Assembly (NCBI GenBank): GCA_963784615.1
Contig: CAWASG010000001.1
Coordinates: 1,488,001 to 1,552,000, forward strand
Length of the DNA stretch: 64,000 bases
Source: UBA11403 sp963784615
GTDB lineage: Bacteria; Pseudomonadota; Gammaproteobacteria; Legionellales; Legionellaceae
Direction: 5' to 3'
Made by a program: the position numbers and the translations under genes. Position 1 is the stretch's first letter. The number at the start of each line of letters is the position of its first letter. Below the pieces are notes generated by a model. It saw only the letters and a program-made list of their open reading frames with translations. It was not told the origin of the DNA and searched no databases. This document shows positions 1 to 9,094 of the stretch, one piece after another.

Positions 1-17
1 CGGTTTTTTTAAGAATA

Positions 18-302
18 TTAATTTTCACGACTGCCGACGTATTTATCATCAAAATATCGACGTAATTTAGTGCGCAATGTACCACGACTTATTCCAAGCA
101 TACTTGCAGCGCGTGACTGATTGTACTTGCAATGTTCCATCACAGCTCGAAACAGCGGCGTTTCAATTTCTTCAAGTACAAACGTATATAAATCAACAGG
201 ATCAGTGCCCTTAAGTTCAGAAAAATATTTTTGAACTGATTGCGTAACACTTACCGCAAGTGAAGTAATACTTTCTTTGGCTTCATTGCTTAAATTTGAC
301 AT
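18..302 (-). CDS. fis: Fis-type nucleoid-associated DNA-binding protein
   Basis: A 94-residue protein matching Fis in length and layout. Fis dimers bend DNA and act as global regulators of growth-phase transcription, recombination and chromosome architecture. The C-terminal half carries the conserved Fis helix-turn-helix: 'NQSRAASMLGISRGTLRTKL' is nearly the textbook motif, preceded by the dimer segment with 'EIETPLFRAVMEH'. The start is an ATG with a purine-rich ribosome binding site (AAGAAGGAAGGG on the coding strand). In enterobacteria fis usually follows dusB; here the upstream neighbour is a DUF945 gene separated by 309 bp containing a palindromic repeat, so fis probably has its own promoter. 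Identity is very likely; the regulon cannot be inferred. Confidence 0.95.
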   Translation of the reverse strand: MSNLSNEAKESITSLAVSVTQSVQKYFSELKGTDPVDLYTFVLEEIETPLFRAVMEHCKYNQSRAASMLGISRGTLRTKLRRYFDDKYVGSREN

Positions 303-611
303 TATAAACCCTTCCTTCTTTGTAAAAAAATAGTATTTTATCGTACGCCTCTACAAACATGACTTTACTGATAAAACAATTTAGTTTCGAGCTATTGATG
401 CCCTACGATTAAGTATTGAAAAATACCGAATCGTAGGTTGGGTTGAGGCGGGTAAGCTGAAGCCCAACAAAACCATCCATGTTGGGCCTCGGCTTGCCAG
501 CCTCACCCCAACCTACGTGCTCAACCCAACCTACGCGTATCACAAATCTTTTCTCTTAACTTAATATACTGTGCGCAGTTTAGGAATAGCGCCAAAACTC
601 CCCAACTTGAA
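303..611. other. Gene-free stretch between fis and DUF945 gene
   Basis: No credible reading frame. It holds the presumed fis promoter (minus strand, AT-rich 303-430, not resolved to -35/-10), one copy of the GTAGGTTGGG palindromic repeat (432-517) and a TATACTGTGC half-site near 565-574 resembling those at 3503 and 18807. Confidence 0.6.
432..517. repeat. GTAGGTTGGG-family palindromic repeat, copy 1
   Basis: Inverted repeat with arms of about 37 bp (CGTAGGTTGGGTTGAGGCGG ... its complement) around a 12-bp spacer; a partial extra arm, CAACCCAACCTACG, follows at 522-535. The same family recurs at 10257-10312, 14415-14498 and 48963-49037. Such an element would fold as a long hairpin in RNA from either strand. 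Confidence 0.9.
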
Positions 612-2123
612 TTATAATTTAAACGTACTTGGATCAAACGGCTGTCCATTTACGATAAATTTGCCTTGTGATAATTGAAACTCAATCACATAATTCGGGC
701 CTTGTACATCCAACAATTTTGCCTCAACCAATGCGGACAGTTTCTTATCTGCCTCAGCCGCTGCCTGTTTCGCCATGTCGTCAGTCACGGTCACTTGAAC
801 GTTTTTGCCGTCATTTTCTGCTACTGCAGGTGTGGCAGCGCCATTTGGCTCTGAAGCCGAAGCAACCTTATCAGGATGCGGCAGCATTTTTCCTTGCGGA
901 GAGGTCTCTGCAGCTGCTTTTTGCTTAAGTGATTCGGTCAAAGCTCGCTTGACGATTTCGCTCGGAACTTGAAGCTTGCCATTCCCCTCAAGCGTTTGCA
1001 TAAGCTGGAATGGATTGACATTGTCTGATTTTGGCAGAGCAAGTGCAAAGTGACCATCGATATCGCCCTCTGGCACAGTCAATTTCAGTGTAGAAATTTC
1101 AAACGCTGCACCCTGGACAAATAACTTCGGCAGCACAGGTAGCATCGCAAATAGTGTTTGCTGACGTTGCGCGCCAGAAGTATGCTTCAGCGTATTGGCC
1201 TGTGCATTTAATTGAGCCAACACTTTAGCATCAAGATTTTTGATCGACAACTCAAGCAAGCCAGGGCCATATTGCTTATCATTGGCTTGTATTTTGTCAA
1301 AAGAGGTCTTGAAGCTTGATTCAAACAAACCCTTTGTTATTGTGCTTTCAGTGCGCGCCTTAAACTGATTTAGATCGAACAATGGCTTACCTTCTTGAGA
1401 AACAACCATAGATGGTAAAGAAACCCCTGCCTGACCAATAAACAATCCATCATCGGTTTTTTCAAGCGCATAGTCACTCGTCACCTCACGGACCTCACCA
1501 TTCATTTTATCTTTCACTACTTTAATGCCATCCAATGTGAATTGACCATTAAAATTTTTCAGATCTGATGAAACGCTCATATTGCCGTTCATACCTAACC
1601 AATCAACCTGACCGTTGCCCTCTTTAAAAACTAACTTAAAAGTAGGCACCGCAAGTTGAAAACTACTCTTATTAAGATAGTTTACAAACACGCTTAATTG
1701 GAATGTAGGTTGTGTTGATTGTGCGGCAAATTGAGTAGATATTTTTTCAGCCAGCTCTTTAGGTAAATTAAGCGTGCTATGCGCATAACCTAAACCAAAT
1801 AAAACGCCGGACTTACTGTAAATAATAGGACCATGAATAATATCAATGGGCACAGCGAGAGAATAATCTTGCGCGGGAGTAGTTTCCAACTTTCCGTCCG
1901 CATTAGTCTCAACTCGTTCTGGAATATGCACGTTCACGTCTAATGCAGCGGTAGAGTTAAACCAATGACGCTTATAATCCACAACAGTAACCGATACCCC
2001 AGTTGATTGATTGATTAAATCAACGCTTCGGTTAAGTGTTCGCTGAGTTGCAAGGCCCATTCCATAATAACTGCCAAGTACTAAAACGGCTAGGATAACC
2101 ACCAAGCCAATAATTTTTTTCAT
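612..2123 (-). CDS. DUF945 (YdgA-like) envelope protein
   Basis: A 503-residue protein of the DUF945/YdgA type. An N-terminal hydrophobic segment (about residues 4-24, KKIIGLVVILAVLVLGSYYG) should anchor it in the inner membrane or export it, leaving a large periplasmic domain rich in beta-strand-like alternation; the 'YKRHWFNSTA' segment near residue 50 is typical of the family. A linker rich in Pro, Ala and Lys lies around residues 395-445. The function of DUF945 proteins is poorly defined. I chose the ATG at 2123 because GGAGAG sits 5 nt upstream; an ATG 12 nt earlier lacks a Shine-Dalgarno. The MFS gene upstream is only about 47 bp away, so the two may be cotranscribed. Confidence 0.85.
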   Translation of the reverse strand: MKKIIGLVVILAVLVLGSYYGMGLATQRTLNRSVDLINQSTGVSVTVVDYKRHWFNSTAALDVNVHIPERVETNADGKLETTPAQDYSLAVPIDIIHGPIIYSKSGVLFGLGYAHSTLNLPKELAEKISTQFAAQSTQPTFQLSVFVNYLNKSSFQLAVPTFKLVFKEGNGQVDWLGMNGNMSVSSDLKNFNGQFTLDGIKVVKDKMNGEVREVTSDYALEKTDDGLFIGQAGVSLPSMVVSQEGKPLFDLNQFKARTESTITKGLFESSFKTSFDKIQANDKQYGPGLLELSIKNLDAKVLAQLNAQANTLKHTSGAQRQQTLFAMLPVLPKLFVQGAAFEISTLKLTVPEGDIDGHFALALPKSDNVNPFQLMQTLEGNGKLQVPSEIVKRALTESLKQKAAAETSPQGKMLPHPDKVASASEPNGAATPAVAENDGKNVQVTVTDDMAKQAAAEADKKLSALVEAKLLDVQGPNYVIEFQLSQGKFIVNGQPFDPSTFKL

Positions 2124-2170
2124 TTTTCTCTCCATGTTAAGTCAAAATATTTTATTAAAGAGCATCCACT

Positions 2171-3448
2171 TTATTTAATCGGTTTGCAATAAGTTTCTTT
2201 CACTGCATAGGCTAATATCAGGGCAACCAACGAACATAGAGGAAGTATTCTCAAGCCTGCCTGAAAATCAGTCAAAAGCAATGTCTCGACATTATAACTA
2301 CGCGCCCCGGCAACCATACCCACCAAACAACCAACAATCGGCTGCAACGAAGCACCAACGAAAATTGAAGCCATATTTGTAAATGCAATCGAAGTACCAA
2401 TGACGTTTCGCGGCTGAATCTCAGTCGATACCGCATACGCGATAGCGACTCCTGTATTTGTAAAACCAAACACAAATAATAAAACGTATGCCATCAATTT
2501 ATCAATATGAGGATAAAACACGATCAAACTTGTAAGCACTATACCAATCCAAGCTGAAGCAATCATGATAGGCTTCCGACGGCCAATTTTATCAGACAAC
2601 CATCCTGATAATGGCCCCCCAATTCCCCAACCAATGAAGATTAGTCCAACTGCAAATGCCGCCGCATGCGGAGAAAGCCCTCGTCCATACTGCAAAAACG
2701 CAGGCCCAAACGACTCGCCGATAACTGCAGTTGGTGCAAACAAAAACCCAGCATAGAACGCATTGATCCAGGTTTGCCGACTGGACAAAACAATTTTTAA
2801 GCTTTCTAAAATACCAGGCTGATGCTTGTGCGCAATCTCATGCGTTGGCGAACCAGCCGGATCATCTCGTATAAACTGATACAGTAATACTGCAAGGATG
2901 ATAAAGAGAAAGGCAATGATCAACATCGTATGTCGCCATTCAACCGCCGCAACCAAAAATGAAACCGGCGCTTCCCCTGCTGAGGCGCCCAACATACCTA
3001 GAGCTTGTGTCAAGCCGGCCAGCAATCCAAGCATTGCTGGAGGGAACCAAGCGGTAGCAAGCCTCAGTGTACTAATGAATGCGAATGCTGCACTGAAACC
3101 AATCAGCATGCGACCAATGGACGCAGTCATCAAGCTGCCGGCCAATCCAAACACACAGCAGCCCAAAGCGGTGATCAATGCCATCACCGTCAGTAAATTG
3201 CGAATACTGACCCTATCAACAGCGAGCCCCACAGGGATCTGCATCATGATATACGGAATATAAAATGAAGCTGTTAAAATACCAAATCCTGCTTCGTTGA
3301 TGCCAAAATCATGCTGCAATGACTTATGCATAACGCCTGGAGCAACGCGTGCCAGATAATCGGAGAAATAAAATGCCGCTGATAACCCCCAAATGAGCCA
3401 AGCGTAACCTAGGTTAGATTTTCGAGAAACACTTTCTGAATGAGTCAT
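2171..3448 (-). CDS. Major facilitator superfamily transporter
   Basis: A 425-residue, 12-helix MFS permease of the inner membrane. Visible family marks are the N-terminal helix followed by 'DYLARVAPGVM', the loop 2-3 signature 'PVGLAVDRVSIRNLL' and its repeat 'SGWLSDKIGRRKP' in the C-terminal half. The layout resembles the abundant Legionellales MFS permeases (the group that includes the Pht nutrient transporters), but the substrate cannot be predicted. The ATG at 3448 is preceded by GGAG (about 12 nt); a TTG 18 nt upstream is possible. It points away from the SseB-like gene, and the 216 bp between them hold an inverted pair of TATACTG sites. Confidence 0.85.
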   Translation of the reverse strand: MTHSESVSRKSNLGYAWLIWGLSAAFYFSDYLARVAPGVMHKSLQHDFGINEAGFGILTASFYIPYIMMQIPVGLAVDRVSIRNLLTVMALITALGCCVFGLAGSLMTASIGRMLIGFSAAFAFISTLRLATAWFPPAMLGLLAGLTQALGMLGASAGEAPVSFLVAAVEWRHTMLIIAFLFIILAVLLYQFIRDDPAGSPTHEIAHKHQPGILESLKIVLSSRQTWINAFYAGFLFAPTAVIGESFGPAFLQYGRGLSPHAAAFAVGLIFIGWGIGGPLSGWLSDKIGRRKPIMIASAWIGIVLTSLIVFYPHIDKLMAYVLLFVFGFTNTGVAIAYAVSTEIQPRNVIGTSIAFTNMASIFVGASLQPIVGCLVGMVAGARSYNVETLLLTDFQAGLRILPLCSLVALILAYAVKETYCKPIK

Positions 3449-3502
3449 GGTATTTAACTTCTCCAACTGAAATGAATTACAACGTCAGCAACGCTCAATA
3501 TA

Positions 3503-3552
3503 TATACTGTGCACGACCGCAAAATTTGGTTTTTCTGGTTGCACGCAGTATA
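3503..3552. repeat. Inverted TATACTGTGC / GCACGCAGTATA pair
   Basis: Imperfect inverted repeat (12 of 16 positions) with arms at 3503-3518 and 3537-3552 in the divergent intergenic region. A similar, more widely spaced pair lies at 18807-18915. It could be a small mobile palindrome or an operator; the sequence does not decide. Confidence 0.4.
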
Positions 3553-3664
3553 GTCTTTTTTTAAACAAAGACTGGGAAATGCCGTAACGATATAGATTGA
3601 CTGTTTTTTCCTTTAACTGCAAGATATCAGCAATAATTTTTAACCCATATTAGGTCAAATTCAC

Positions 3665-4051
3665 ATGAACGCACTCGAGATTGCTATAAAAAACGCCATT
3701 AATTCGGCTGGGGAACGAAATGAAGCCAATAAGGCCTATTTGGAATTCATGAAAGCTAATTTTATTATTCCCATAGAAAAAGAATTAAAAGACGGAGAAC
3801 CTATCGTACTTTATCTTCATGAAAATGAGGAAGTTTATCTGCCGGTGTTTAGTAATATGCAATATTTTGATGAGTGGGCAAATGATATTCGCGATAATAT
3901 TCAAGTACTCAAATTATCAGGCGTTGATTTACTCAAAGGCATCGGCGATAACATCACTATCTGCCTTAATCCCGGAAGCGACGTATATAAAGCATTTAAT
4001 CCTGCAGAACTGGCGAGATTGAAGGGCATGGTTTTAAAACTGTTTAAATAG
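3665..4051 (+). CDS. SseB N-terminal-like domain protein
   Basis: A 128-residue soluble protein. The pattern of a helical N-terminus ('ANKAYLEFMKANFIIPIE'), a beta-strand with 'PIVLYL', then 'EVYLPVFSNMQYFDEWA' matches the N-terminal domain of the SseB/EssB-like family (single-domain form). The family's role is not well established: an enhancer of serine sensitivity in E. coli, and linked elsewhere to secretion. The ATG follows a weak site (TAGGT). No signal peptide or membrane segment is visible. It stands alone, between the divergent MFS gene and a MITE-like repeat starting at 4076. Confidence 0.6.
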   Translation: MNALEIAIKNAINSAGERNEANKAYLEFMKANFIIPIEKELKDGEPIVLYLHENEEVYLPVFSNMQYFDEWANDIRDNIQVLKLSGVDLLKGIGDNITICLNPGSDVYKAFNPAELARLKGMVLKLFK

Positions 4052-4075
4052 CAATTACCCCTCACCCGCACGTCA

Positions 4076-4319
4076 ATCTAGTACCTTGACCGGCTCGTTG
4101 TTGTCATACCGCCAGTAACTTCAATATAAGCCACAGCGATGAACTTGCAGGTAGCGTCGTTGCGAGGCACGAAGCAATCCAGGGGTCGAAGCGTTGTTCT
4201 CTGGATTGCTTCGTGCCTCGCAACGACGACCTGCAAGCGCAGTGTTGCGATTTTTACCGAGGCTACTGGGTTGATCAATATAATCAACCGGTCAAAACTA
4301 AATAGAAACCGTACTAGAT
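4076..4319. mobile_element. MITE-like composite palindromic element, copy A
   Basis: Non-coding element of about 244 bp. The ends are inverted (ATCTAGTAC ... GTACTAGAT, perfect 9 bp). Inside is a strong palindromic core at 4156-4227 (GTCGTTGCGAGGCACGAAGC ... and complement). Read on the minus strand, 4319-4200 matches the element at 63048-63274 closely, including the segments TTAGTTTTGACCGGTTGA and CCTCGGTAAAAATCGCAAC. There is no transposase, so movement would have to be in trans. Confidence 0.75.
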
Positions 4320-4335
4320 GAGGAGCTCATTCAAG

Positions 4336-4713
4336 CTACGCCACCAGTTCCAACACTTGATATCCAACCAGTGCTGCCACACCAATAACACTTGTTATCT
4401 CGAGCACCTTCACGAAAAAACCGCCCATGCCATCGTGAAACACATAATCATTCGCGGCGTCTAGGGGCTGCTGTGCGGCTTCTGGCTCAGCGAGGGCGTC
4501 TAGAGAGAAAACAGGCTCTGCTCCATAAAATCCGGCCCACCATCCTTCAGACCAATGCTCATTTTCTCGTGTCATCTCGTCAAAAGGGTTATCTTCCTCC
4601 TGAATCCCTGCCTTGGCAGCTTCATAACCGTATACATAACTTTCTTCGACACTTGGATACTCGATATTTAATTTCAATTTCAGCATCGACAGCAACGTTG
4701 TTGTATCATTCAT
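4336..4713 (-). CDS. Small RMF/CrpP-like protein with C-terminal membrane helix
   Basis: A 125-residue protein of unknown function. Residues about 28-64 have the spacing of the ribosome modulation factor/CrpP family: G-Y-E-A-A-x-x-G, then N-P-F, then W-S-E-G-W-W-x-G-F. A hydrophobic stretch near the C-terminus (about 100-123) should anchor it in the membrane, which classical RMF (about 55 residues, soluble) lacks. I chose the ATG at 4713 because GAGGAG lies 8 nt upstream; the frame stays open another 15 codons without a ribosome binding site. The RMF resemblance rests on a few aromatic and glycine positions and should be treated as tentative. Confidence 0.55.
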   Translation of the reverse strand: MNDTTTLLSMLKLKLNIEYPSVEESYVYGYEAAKAGIQEEDNPFDEMTRENEHWSEGWWAGFYGAEPVFSLDALAEPEAAQQPLDAANDYVFHDGMGGFFVKVLEITSVIGVAALVGYQVLELVA

Positions 4714-4925
4714 GTTGATACTCCTCTCTTTATGTTCGTCCGTAATCATCATATTCAAGAATTATTGTCTTTGAAAAACCCGTTTCAGAGTTCTTTAGGG
4801 ATATTTTAATTCTTCTTACTATTGAGCTTAGGACGACATTCAGGAATTTACAAATTCTTGACAAATCAGTGAGCATAATGGTGTTTTTTTATTGGAGTTA
4901 GTGCGTTGGCGGTCTAATTTTGATT

Positions 4926-5007
4926 GATCCGTCGTTGCGAGGCACGAAGCAATCCAGGGTTCGAAGCTTTGTTCTCTGGATTGCTTCGTGCCTCGCAACG
5001 ACGGATC
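4926..5007. repeat. Palindromic core of MITE-like element, copy B
   Basis: Arms of 32 bp (starting GATCCGTCGTTGCGAGGCAC) pair perfectly around an 18-bp spacer. A flank at 4899-4922 (TAGTGCGTTGGCGGTCTAAT) matches the left end of copy D (44228). The rest of 4714-5047 holds no gene that I can see. Confidence 0.85.
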
Positions 5008-5047
5008 CTGGTAGATTTTGAAGTTTACCAGGGCCTAAATTCAGCTG

Positions 5048-5692
5048 TTATGGCGCAAGGCGATGGTAAGTCCAGGCATTCTCTTGATAGGTATACTGTA
5101 TCCTGTCATGCAAACGATTATCACGTCCTTGCCAAAATTCTACTTCATAAGGTGTCACGCAATAACCACCCCAATGATCTGGTCGAATAATCGGCACCTC
5201 ATCTTGCTGACGAAGTGCTTCCAAAGCTTGCTCTAATTCAGCTCGACCGCTTATTTCAGAACTTTGCGGCGAAATCAATGCACTCCACTGACTCGCTATT
5301 GGTCGGGACATAAAATAATCATCCGATTGTTTTTCACTGGTGAATGTCACTGTTCCGCGCACACGCACTTGACGGGCCATGCTTGGCCAATAAAAATTTA
5401 ATGCGACTGCAGGATTCGCTTTAATTTGATGGGCTTTAATGCTGGTGTAATTCGTATAAAAGATAAATGCACCCTCATCAATCCCCTTGAGTAATACCAC
5501 TCGAGAATCGGGACGGCCGGCTGCATCAACGGTTGAAAGCACCATGGCAGTTGGATCGTGAGTTTCCGTTTTCAAAATATCTGAAAACCAAAGCTGAAAT
5601 TGCGCGATAGGACAAGCTTGAATATCTTGCTCATTCAAGCTCAAATCACCATATTCGCGACGAATGTCAGCTAAGGTTTTCTGGGGGCTCAT
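5048..5692 (-). CDS. pdxH: Pyridoxamine 5'-phosphate oxidase
   Basis: FMN-dependent oxidase converting pyridoxine/pyridoxamine 5'-phosphate to pyridoxal 5'-phosphate, cytosolic, about 214 residues as usual. Diagnostic stretches are 'RVVLLKGIDEGAFIFYTNY' (FMN binding), 'RVRGTVTF', 'PIASQWSALISPQS', 'HWGGYCVTPYEVEFWQG' and the C-terminal 'YHRLAP'. The ATG at 5692 lies just after the sucD stop (5699-5701), preceded by a GTGAG-like site; a GTG at 5698 is an alternative. Head-to-tail placement suggests it is the last gene of the sucCD unit. Several PLP enzymes, including TrpB in this window, depend on its product. Confidence 0.93.
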   Translation of the reverse strand: MSPQKTLADIRREYGDLSLNEQDIQACPIAQFQLWFSDILKTETHDPTAMVLSTVDAAGRPDSRVVLLKGIDEGAFIFYTNYTSIKAHQIKANPAVALNFYWPSMARQVRVRGTVTFTSEKQSDDYFMSRPIASQWSALISPQSSEISGRAELEQALEALRQQDEVPIIRPDHWGGYCVTPYEVEFWQGRDNRLHDRIQYTYQENAWTYHRLAP

Positions 5693-5698
5693 ACTCAC

Positions 5699-6574
5699 TT
5701 ACCAGCCCATGACTTCCGCAACTGCTGTTCCTAAATCCGCAGGTGAATTAACGGTCTTCGCGCCCGCAGCATGCAACGCTGCAAACTTATCAGCCGCTGT
5801 ACCCTTTCCACCAGAGATAATAGCGCCAGCATGCCCCATACGCTTGCCAGGAGGTGCTGTTACGCCAGCAATATAAGAGACAACAGGTTTGGTCACATTT
5901 GACTTAATGAACTCAGCCGCTTCTTCCTCGGCTGTTCCGCCGATTTCACCCACTAAAATAATCGCTTCGGTTTTCTCATCTTTCTCAAACAGAGCGAGAA
6001 CATCGATAAAGCTCATACCAGGGATCGGATCACCACCAATACCTACACAAGTACTTTCGCCAAAGCCCATATCGGTCATTTGCTTGACTGCTTCATAGGT
6101 CAATGTACCTGAACGTGAAACAATACCCACTTTTCCGGGCAGATGAATAAACCCAGGCATAATCCCAATTTTACATTCGCCAGGCGTGATGATTCCGGGG
6201 CAGTTAGGACCAATCAGTAGGCTGTCGGTATTTTTTTCCAGGTAGTATTTGACTTGAAGCATGTCTAAAGCAGGCACGCCTTCTGTGATACAAACAATCA
6301 ATTTAATGCCAGCATCTGCCGCTTCTATAATAGAGTCTTTACAAAACGGCGCTGGAACGTAAATCACAGTAGCATCAGCACCGGTTGCGTCGACCGCTTC
6401 ACGCACTGTATTAAATACAGGAAGATCCAAATGGGTTTGACCGCCTTTACCAGGTGTCACGCCACCGACCATGCGGGTGCCATATGCGATGGCTTGTTCG
6501 GAATGCAGGGTACCTTGCTTGCCAGTAAATCCCTGACAAATGACTTTTGTTTCTTTGTTAACTAATATACTCAT
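5699..6574 (-). CDS. sucD: Succinyl-CoA synthetase alpha subunit
   Basis: A 291-residue subunit that binds CoA and carries the phosphohistidine of succinyl-CoA synthetase, making ATP/GTP from succinyl-CoA in the TCA cycle. 'GFTGKQGTLHSEQAI' is the N-terminal CoA-binding Rossmann motif, 'IGPNCPGI' is conserved, and 'GHAGAII' contains the catalytic histidine. I chose the ATG at 6574 because GAGGCAAGAG precedes it; the frame extends four codons further. It follows sucC after 23 bp and precedes pdxH directly, so the three probably form one transcript. Confidence 0.96.
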   Translation of the reverse strand: MSILVNKETKVICQGFTGKQGTLHSEQAIAYGTRMVGGVTPGKGGQTHLDLPVFNTVREAVDATGADATVIYVPAPFCKDSIIEAADAGIKLIVCITEGVPALDMLQVKYYLEKNTDSLLIGPNCPGIITPGECKIGIMPGFIHLPGKVGIVSRSGTLTYEAVKQMTDMGFGESTCVGIGGDPIPGMSFIDVLALFEKDEKTEAIILVGEIGGTAEEEAAEFIKSNVTKPVVSYIAGVTAPPGKRMGHAGAIISGGKGTAADKFAALHAAGAKTVNSPADLGTAVAEVMGW

Positions 6575-6597
6575 CTCTTGCCTCAATATAGATTTTG

Positions 6598-7758
6598 TTA
6601 TGCAATGGCCGCAACAATTTTCTTGGCCGCATCCGTTAAACTGGTCGCTGCAATCACATTCAGATCACTTTTATTCAAAATATCAGCACCCAGCGTTGCA
6701 TTGTTACCCTCGAGTCTAACGACTACAGGCACCGTCATGTTGACCTCTTTCACTGCCGCAATAATGCCTTCTGCAATCAAATCACATCGCACAATACCAC
6801 CAAAGATGTTAACCAAAATACCTTTAACATTTTCATCTGAAAGAATGATTTTAAACGCTTCACAAACGCGTTCTTTGGTTGCACCACCGCCGACGTCCAG
6901 AAAATTTGCTGGCTCGCCACCGTGGAGCTTAATCACGTCCATCGTCGCCATGGCAAGACCTGCGCCATTCACCAAGCAGCCAATTTCACCATCCAACGGA
7001 ATGTAGTTCAGTTCCCAATCATGGGCACGATTTTCACGCTCATCTTCTTGCGTGGTATCGCGCAGGCCTTTTAACTGGGGATGTCGATAAAGCGCGTTAT
7101 CATCGAGCGTTACTTTGCCATCAAGACAAACCAAATTACCTTCTTTGGTAATCACTAATGGATTGATTTCTAATAAGCTCAAATCACATTCCACAAACAT
7201 TTTACCCAAGCCCATCATCAACTGAGTAAATTGCTTGATTTGCGCATCATTTAGACCTAATTTGAAACCAAGCTCTCGCCCTTGAAACGGCATAACGCCA
7301 AGCATTGGGTCGATTTCTGCTTTAAATATTTTTTCAGGCGTTTCTTCAGCCACGGTTTCAATTTCAACGCCGCCTTCAGTCGATGCCATAAACACCACTC
7401 GACGAGAAGCACGATCAATCACCGCACCTAAATATAATTCACTGGCAATATCACTCACTTCTTCAACCAAAACCGCATTCACTGGTTGACCATGTGCGTC
7501 TGTTTGATAAGTCACCAAGCGCGTGCCAAGTAACGATTGTGTAAAGCTCGCCAACTCTTCTTTAGTCGATACAAGTTTAACCCCACCCGCTTTACCACGG
7601 CCACCAGCATGAACTTGTGCCTTCACTACCCAGCGTGCTGTTGAAAGGGTGGATGCAACTTGCAACGCATCATCAGGGCTATAAGCAACTTCACCACGTG
7701 GAACGGGCAAACCATAGCTTGCAAATAACTGTTTGGCTTGGTATTCATGTAAATTCAT
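6598..7758 (-). CDS. sucC: Succinyl-CoA synthetase beta subunit (ADP-forming)
   Basis: A 386-residue ATP-grasp subunit of succinyl-CoA synthetase, partner of SucD. It begins 'MNLHEYQAKQLFASYGLPVP', the standard family N-terminus, followed by 'VKAQVHAGGRGKAGGVKL' (nucleotide binding), 'LEINPLVI' and 'VNIFGGIVRCDLIAEGI' near the C-terminus. Length is normal. The upstream 127 bp face a divergent FAD monooxygenase gene and must contain the sucCD promoter, because sucAB and sucCD are separated here by two opposite-strand genes. Confidence 0.96.
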   Translation of the reverse strand: MNLHEYQAKQLFASYGLPVPRGEVAYSPDDALQVASTLSTARWVVKAQVHAGGRGKAGGVKLVSTKEELASFTQSLLGTRLVTYQTDAHGQPVNAVLVEEVSDIASELYLGAVIDRASRRVVFMASTEGGVEIETVAEETPEKIFKAEIDPMLGVMPFQGRELGFKLGLNDAQIKQFTQLMMGLGKMFVECDLSLLEINPLVITKEGNLVCLDGKVTLDDNALYRHPQLKGLRDTTQEDERENRAHDWELNYIPLDGEIGCLVNGAGLAMATMDVIKLHGGEPANFLDVGGGATKERVCEAFKIILSDENVKGILVNIFGGIVRCDLIAEGIIAAVKEVNMTVPVVVRLEGNNATLGADILNKSDLNVIAATSLTDAAKKIVAAIA

Positions 7759-7885
7759 ATCGTTTTAACCTTAGAAATAGTATTTAAAAAAATCGAGGGT
7801 ATGAACCAAAACAGTCATAATATCATGAGTCATGATAAATCTGACAGAATAATTTTCAACAGCCTAGAGTGAACTGGAGAATATC

Positions 7886-9094
7886 ATGCTAAAAATTGCT
7901 GTTATTGGGTGTGGTATTGCCGGCCCAGCTGCGGCTTTATTTTTAAAGAAAATGGATGCTGAGATAACGGTTTTTGATAAGGTAGATCAGTTAAAACCTG
8001 TCGGAGCTGGCTTTTTGTTACAACCAGCCGGGCTAGACGTTCTTAATACATTAGGGATAGTTAAGCCCCTGATCGAAAAGGGCGCGCCCATTGTTGGTCT
8101 GCATGGTATAAATCACAAGAACAAAGTTGTTCTGGATTTGCGTTATCGTGATTTGGTCGAACACCATATGGGTTTAGGCATGCATCGAGCCGTGCTTTAT
8201 GAAGAATTATACAAACAAATGACGGCCCAGGGTATTCCAATCATCAATCCCCGTGAAATTATCCATATAGACAATACAGAAGATAGCGTTCACTTAACAG
8301 ATAGTCATGGTGACCATCATGGGCCTTATGATTGTGTCATTATTGCTGATGGAGCGGGCTCAAAATTGCGGCATTTTTTACAGAGTAAAATTATAATTCG
8401 GCCCTATGAATGGGGCGCCTTATGGGCTATTTGCAAAGATAAAGACCGGCAGTTTAACAACGTACTCGAGCAAGTTTACAAACATACTGAAATAATGGCA
8501 GGCATTTTGCCCATGGGTTACCAGGACAATGAATTGCTCATTAGTTTTTTTTGGAGTTTACAAAAATCAAAAGTTCAACAATGGCGAAGTACGCCTTTTC
8601 CTTTATGGAAACAACAGGTTTTAGAAGTTTGGCCAAAATTAACCCCCCTTTTTCAGGAATTAACATCTCATGATGACTTTGCCTTTGCAACTTATTCAGA
8701 TGTTAACGTTTACCCGTGGCATGACAAGCGGGTTGTTATCATTGGTGATGCTGCTCACGGCATGAGTCCACAGTTGGGCCAGGGCGCGAATTTGGGGCTT
8801 ATCGATGCGAAAATATTATTCGAATGCTTAAGCCAAAATCCCGTGCAACAAGCATTGGCGCTTTACACTACCAAAAGAAAATCGCAACTGAATTTCTATC
8901 AAACCGCAAGCCGATTTGTGACGCCATGGTTTCAGTCGTCAAGCCATATTATGGGGTTATTAAGAGATGGCGTGCATGGGACACTTTGTAAAACGCCTAT
9001 CATCAGACACCAAATGCTACTCACCCTTGCCTGCATGAAGACAGGATATTTTAGTTCGACTCCATTGGATGAATTCAAGCCCATATTTGATTAG
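7886..9094 (+). CDS. FAD-dependent aromatic-ring monooxygenase-like protein
   Basis: A 402-residue flavoprotein of the class A FAD monooxygenase family (PHBH/UbiH/salicylate hydroxylase-like). The N-terminal dinucleotide motif is 'IGCGIAGPAAA' (residues 7-17), an acidic residue follows in 'ITVFDK', and the second FAD motif is 'VVIIGDAAHGMSPQLGQGAN'. The substrate is unknown; 'GAGFLLQPAGLDVLNTLG' is typical of the small-molecule hydroxylases and the TetX-like group. No membrane anchor is visible. GGAG lies 8-9 nt before the ATG. It is oriented against the TCA genes on both sides, so it is unlikely to belong to that operon. Confidence 0.82.
   Translation: MLKIAVIGCGIAGPAAALFLKKMDAEITVFDKVDQLKPVGAGFLLQPAGLDVLNTLGIVKPLIEKGAPIVGLHGINHKNKVVLDLRYRDLVEHHMGLGMHRAVLYEELYKQMTAQGIPIINPREIIHIDNTEDSVHLTDSHGDHHGPYDCVIIADGAGSKLRHFLQSKIIIRPYEWGALWAICKDKDRQFNNVLEQVYKHTEIMAGILPMGYQDNELLISFFWSLQKSKVQQWRSTPFPLWKQQVLEVWPKLTPLFQELTSHDDFAFATYSDVNVYPWHDKRVVIIGDAAHGMSPQLGQGANLGLIDAKILFECLSQNPVQQALALYTTKRKSQLNFYQTASRFVTPWFQSSSHIMGLLRDGVHGTLCKTPIIRHQMLLTLACMKTGYFSSTPLDEFKPIFD

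Noticed and set aside
3503..3518. Possible LexA box (CTGT-type half)
   Set aside because: The CTGT-N8-ACAG spacing is not met; the sequence belongs to the TATACTGTGC repeat.
4926..5007. Possible intrinsic terminator for pdxH
   Set aside because: Stem is far too long, no T-tract, and the same sequence occurs elsewhere as a repeat.
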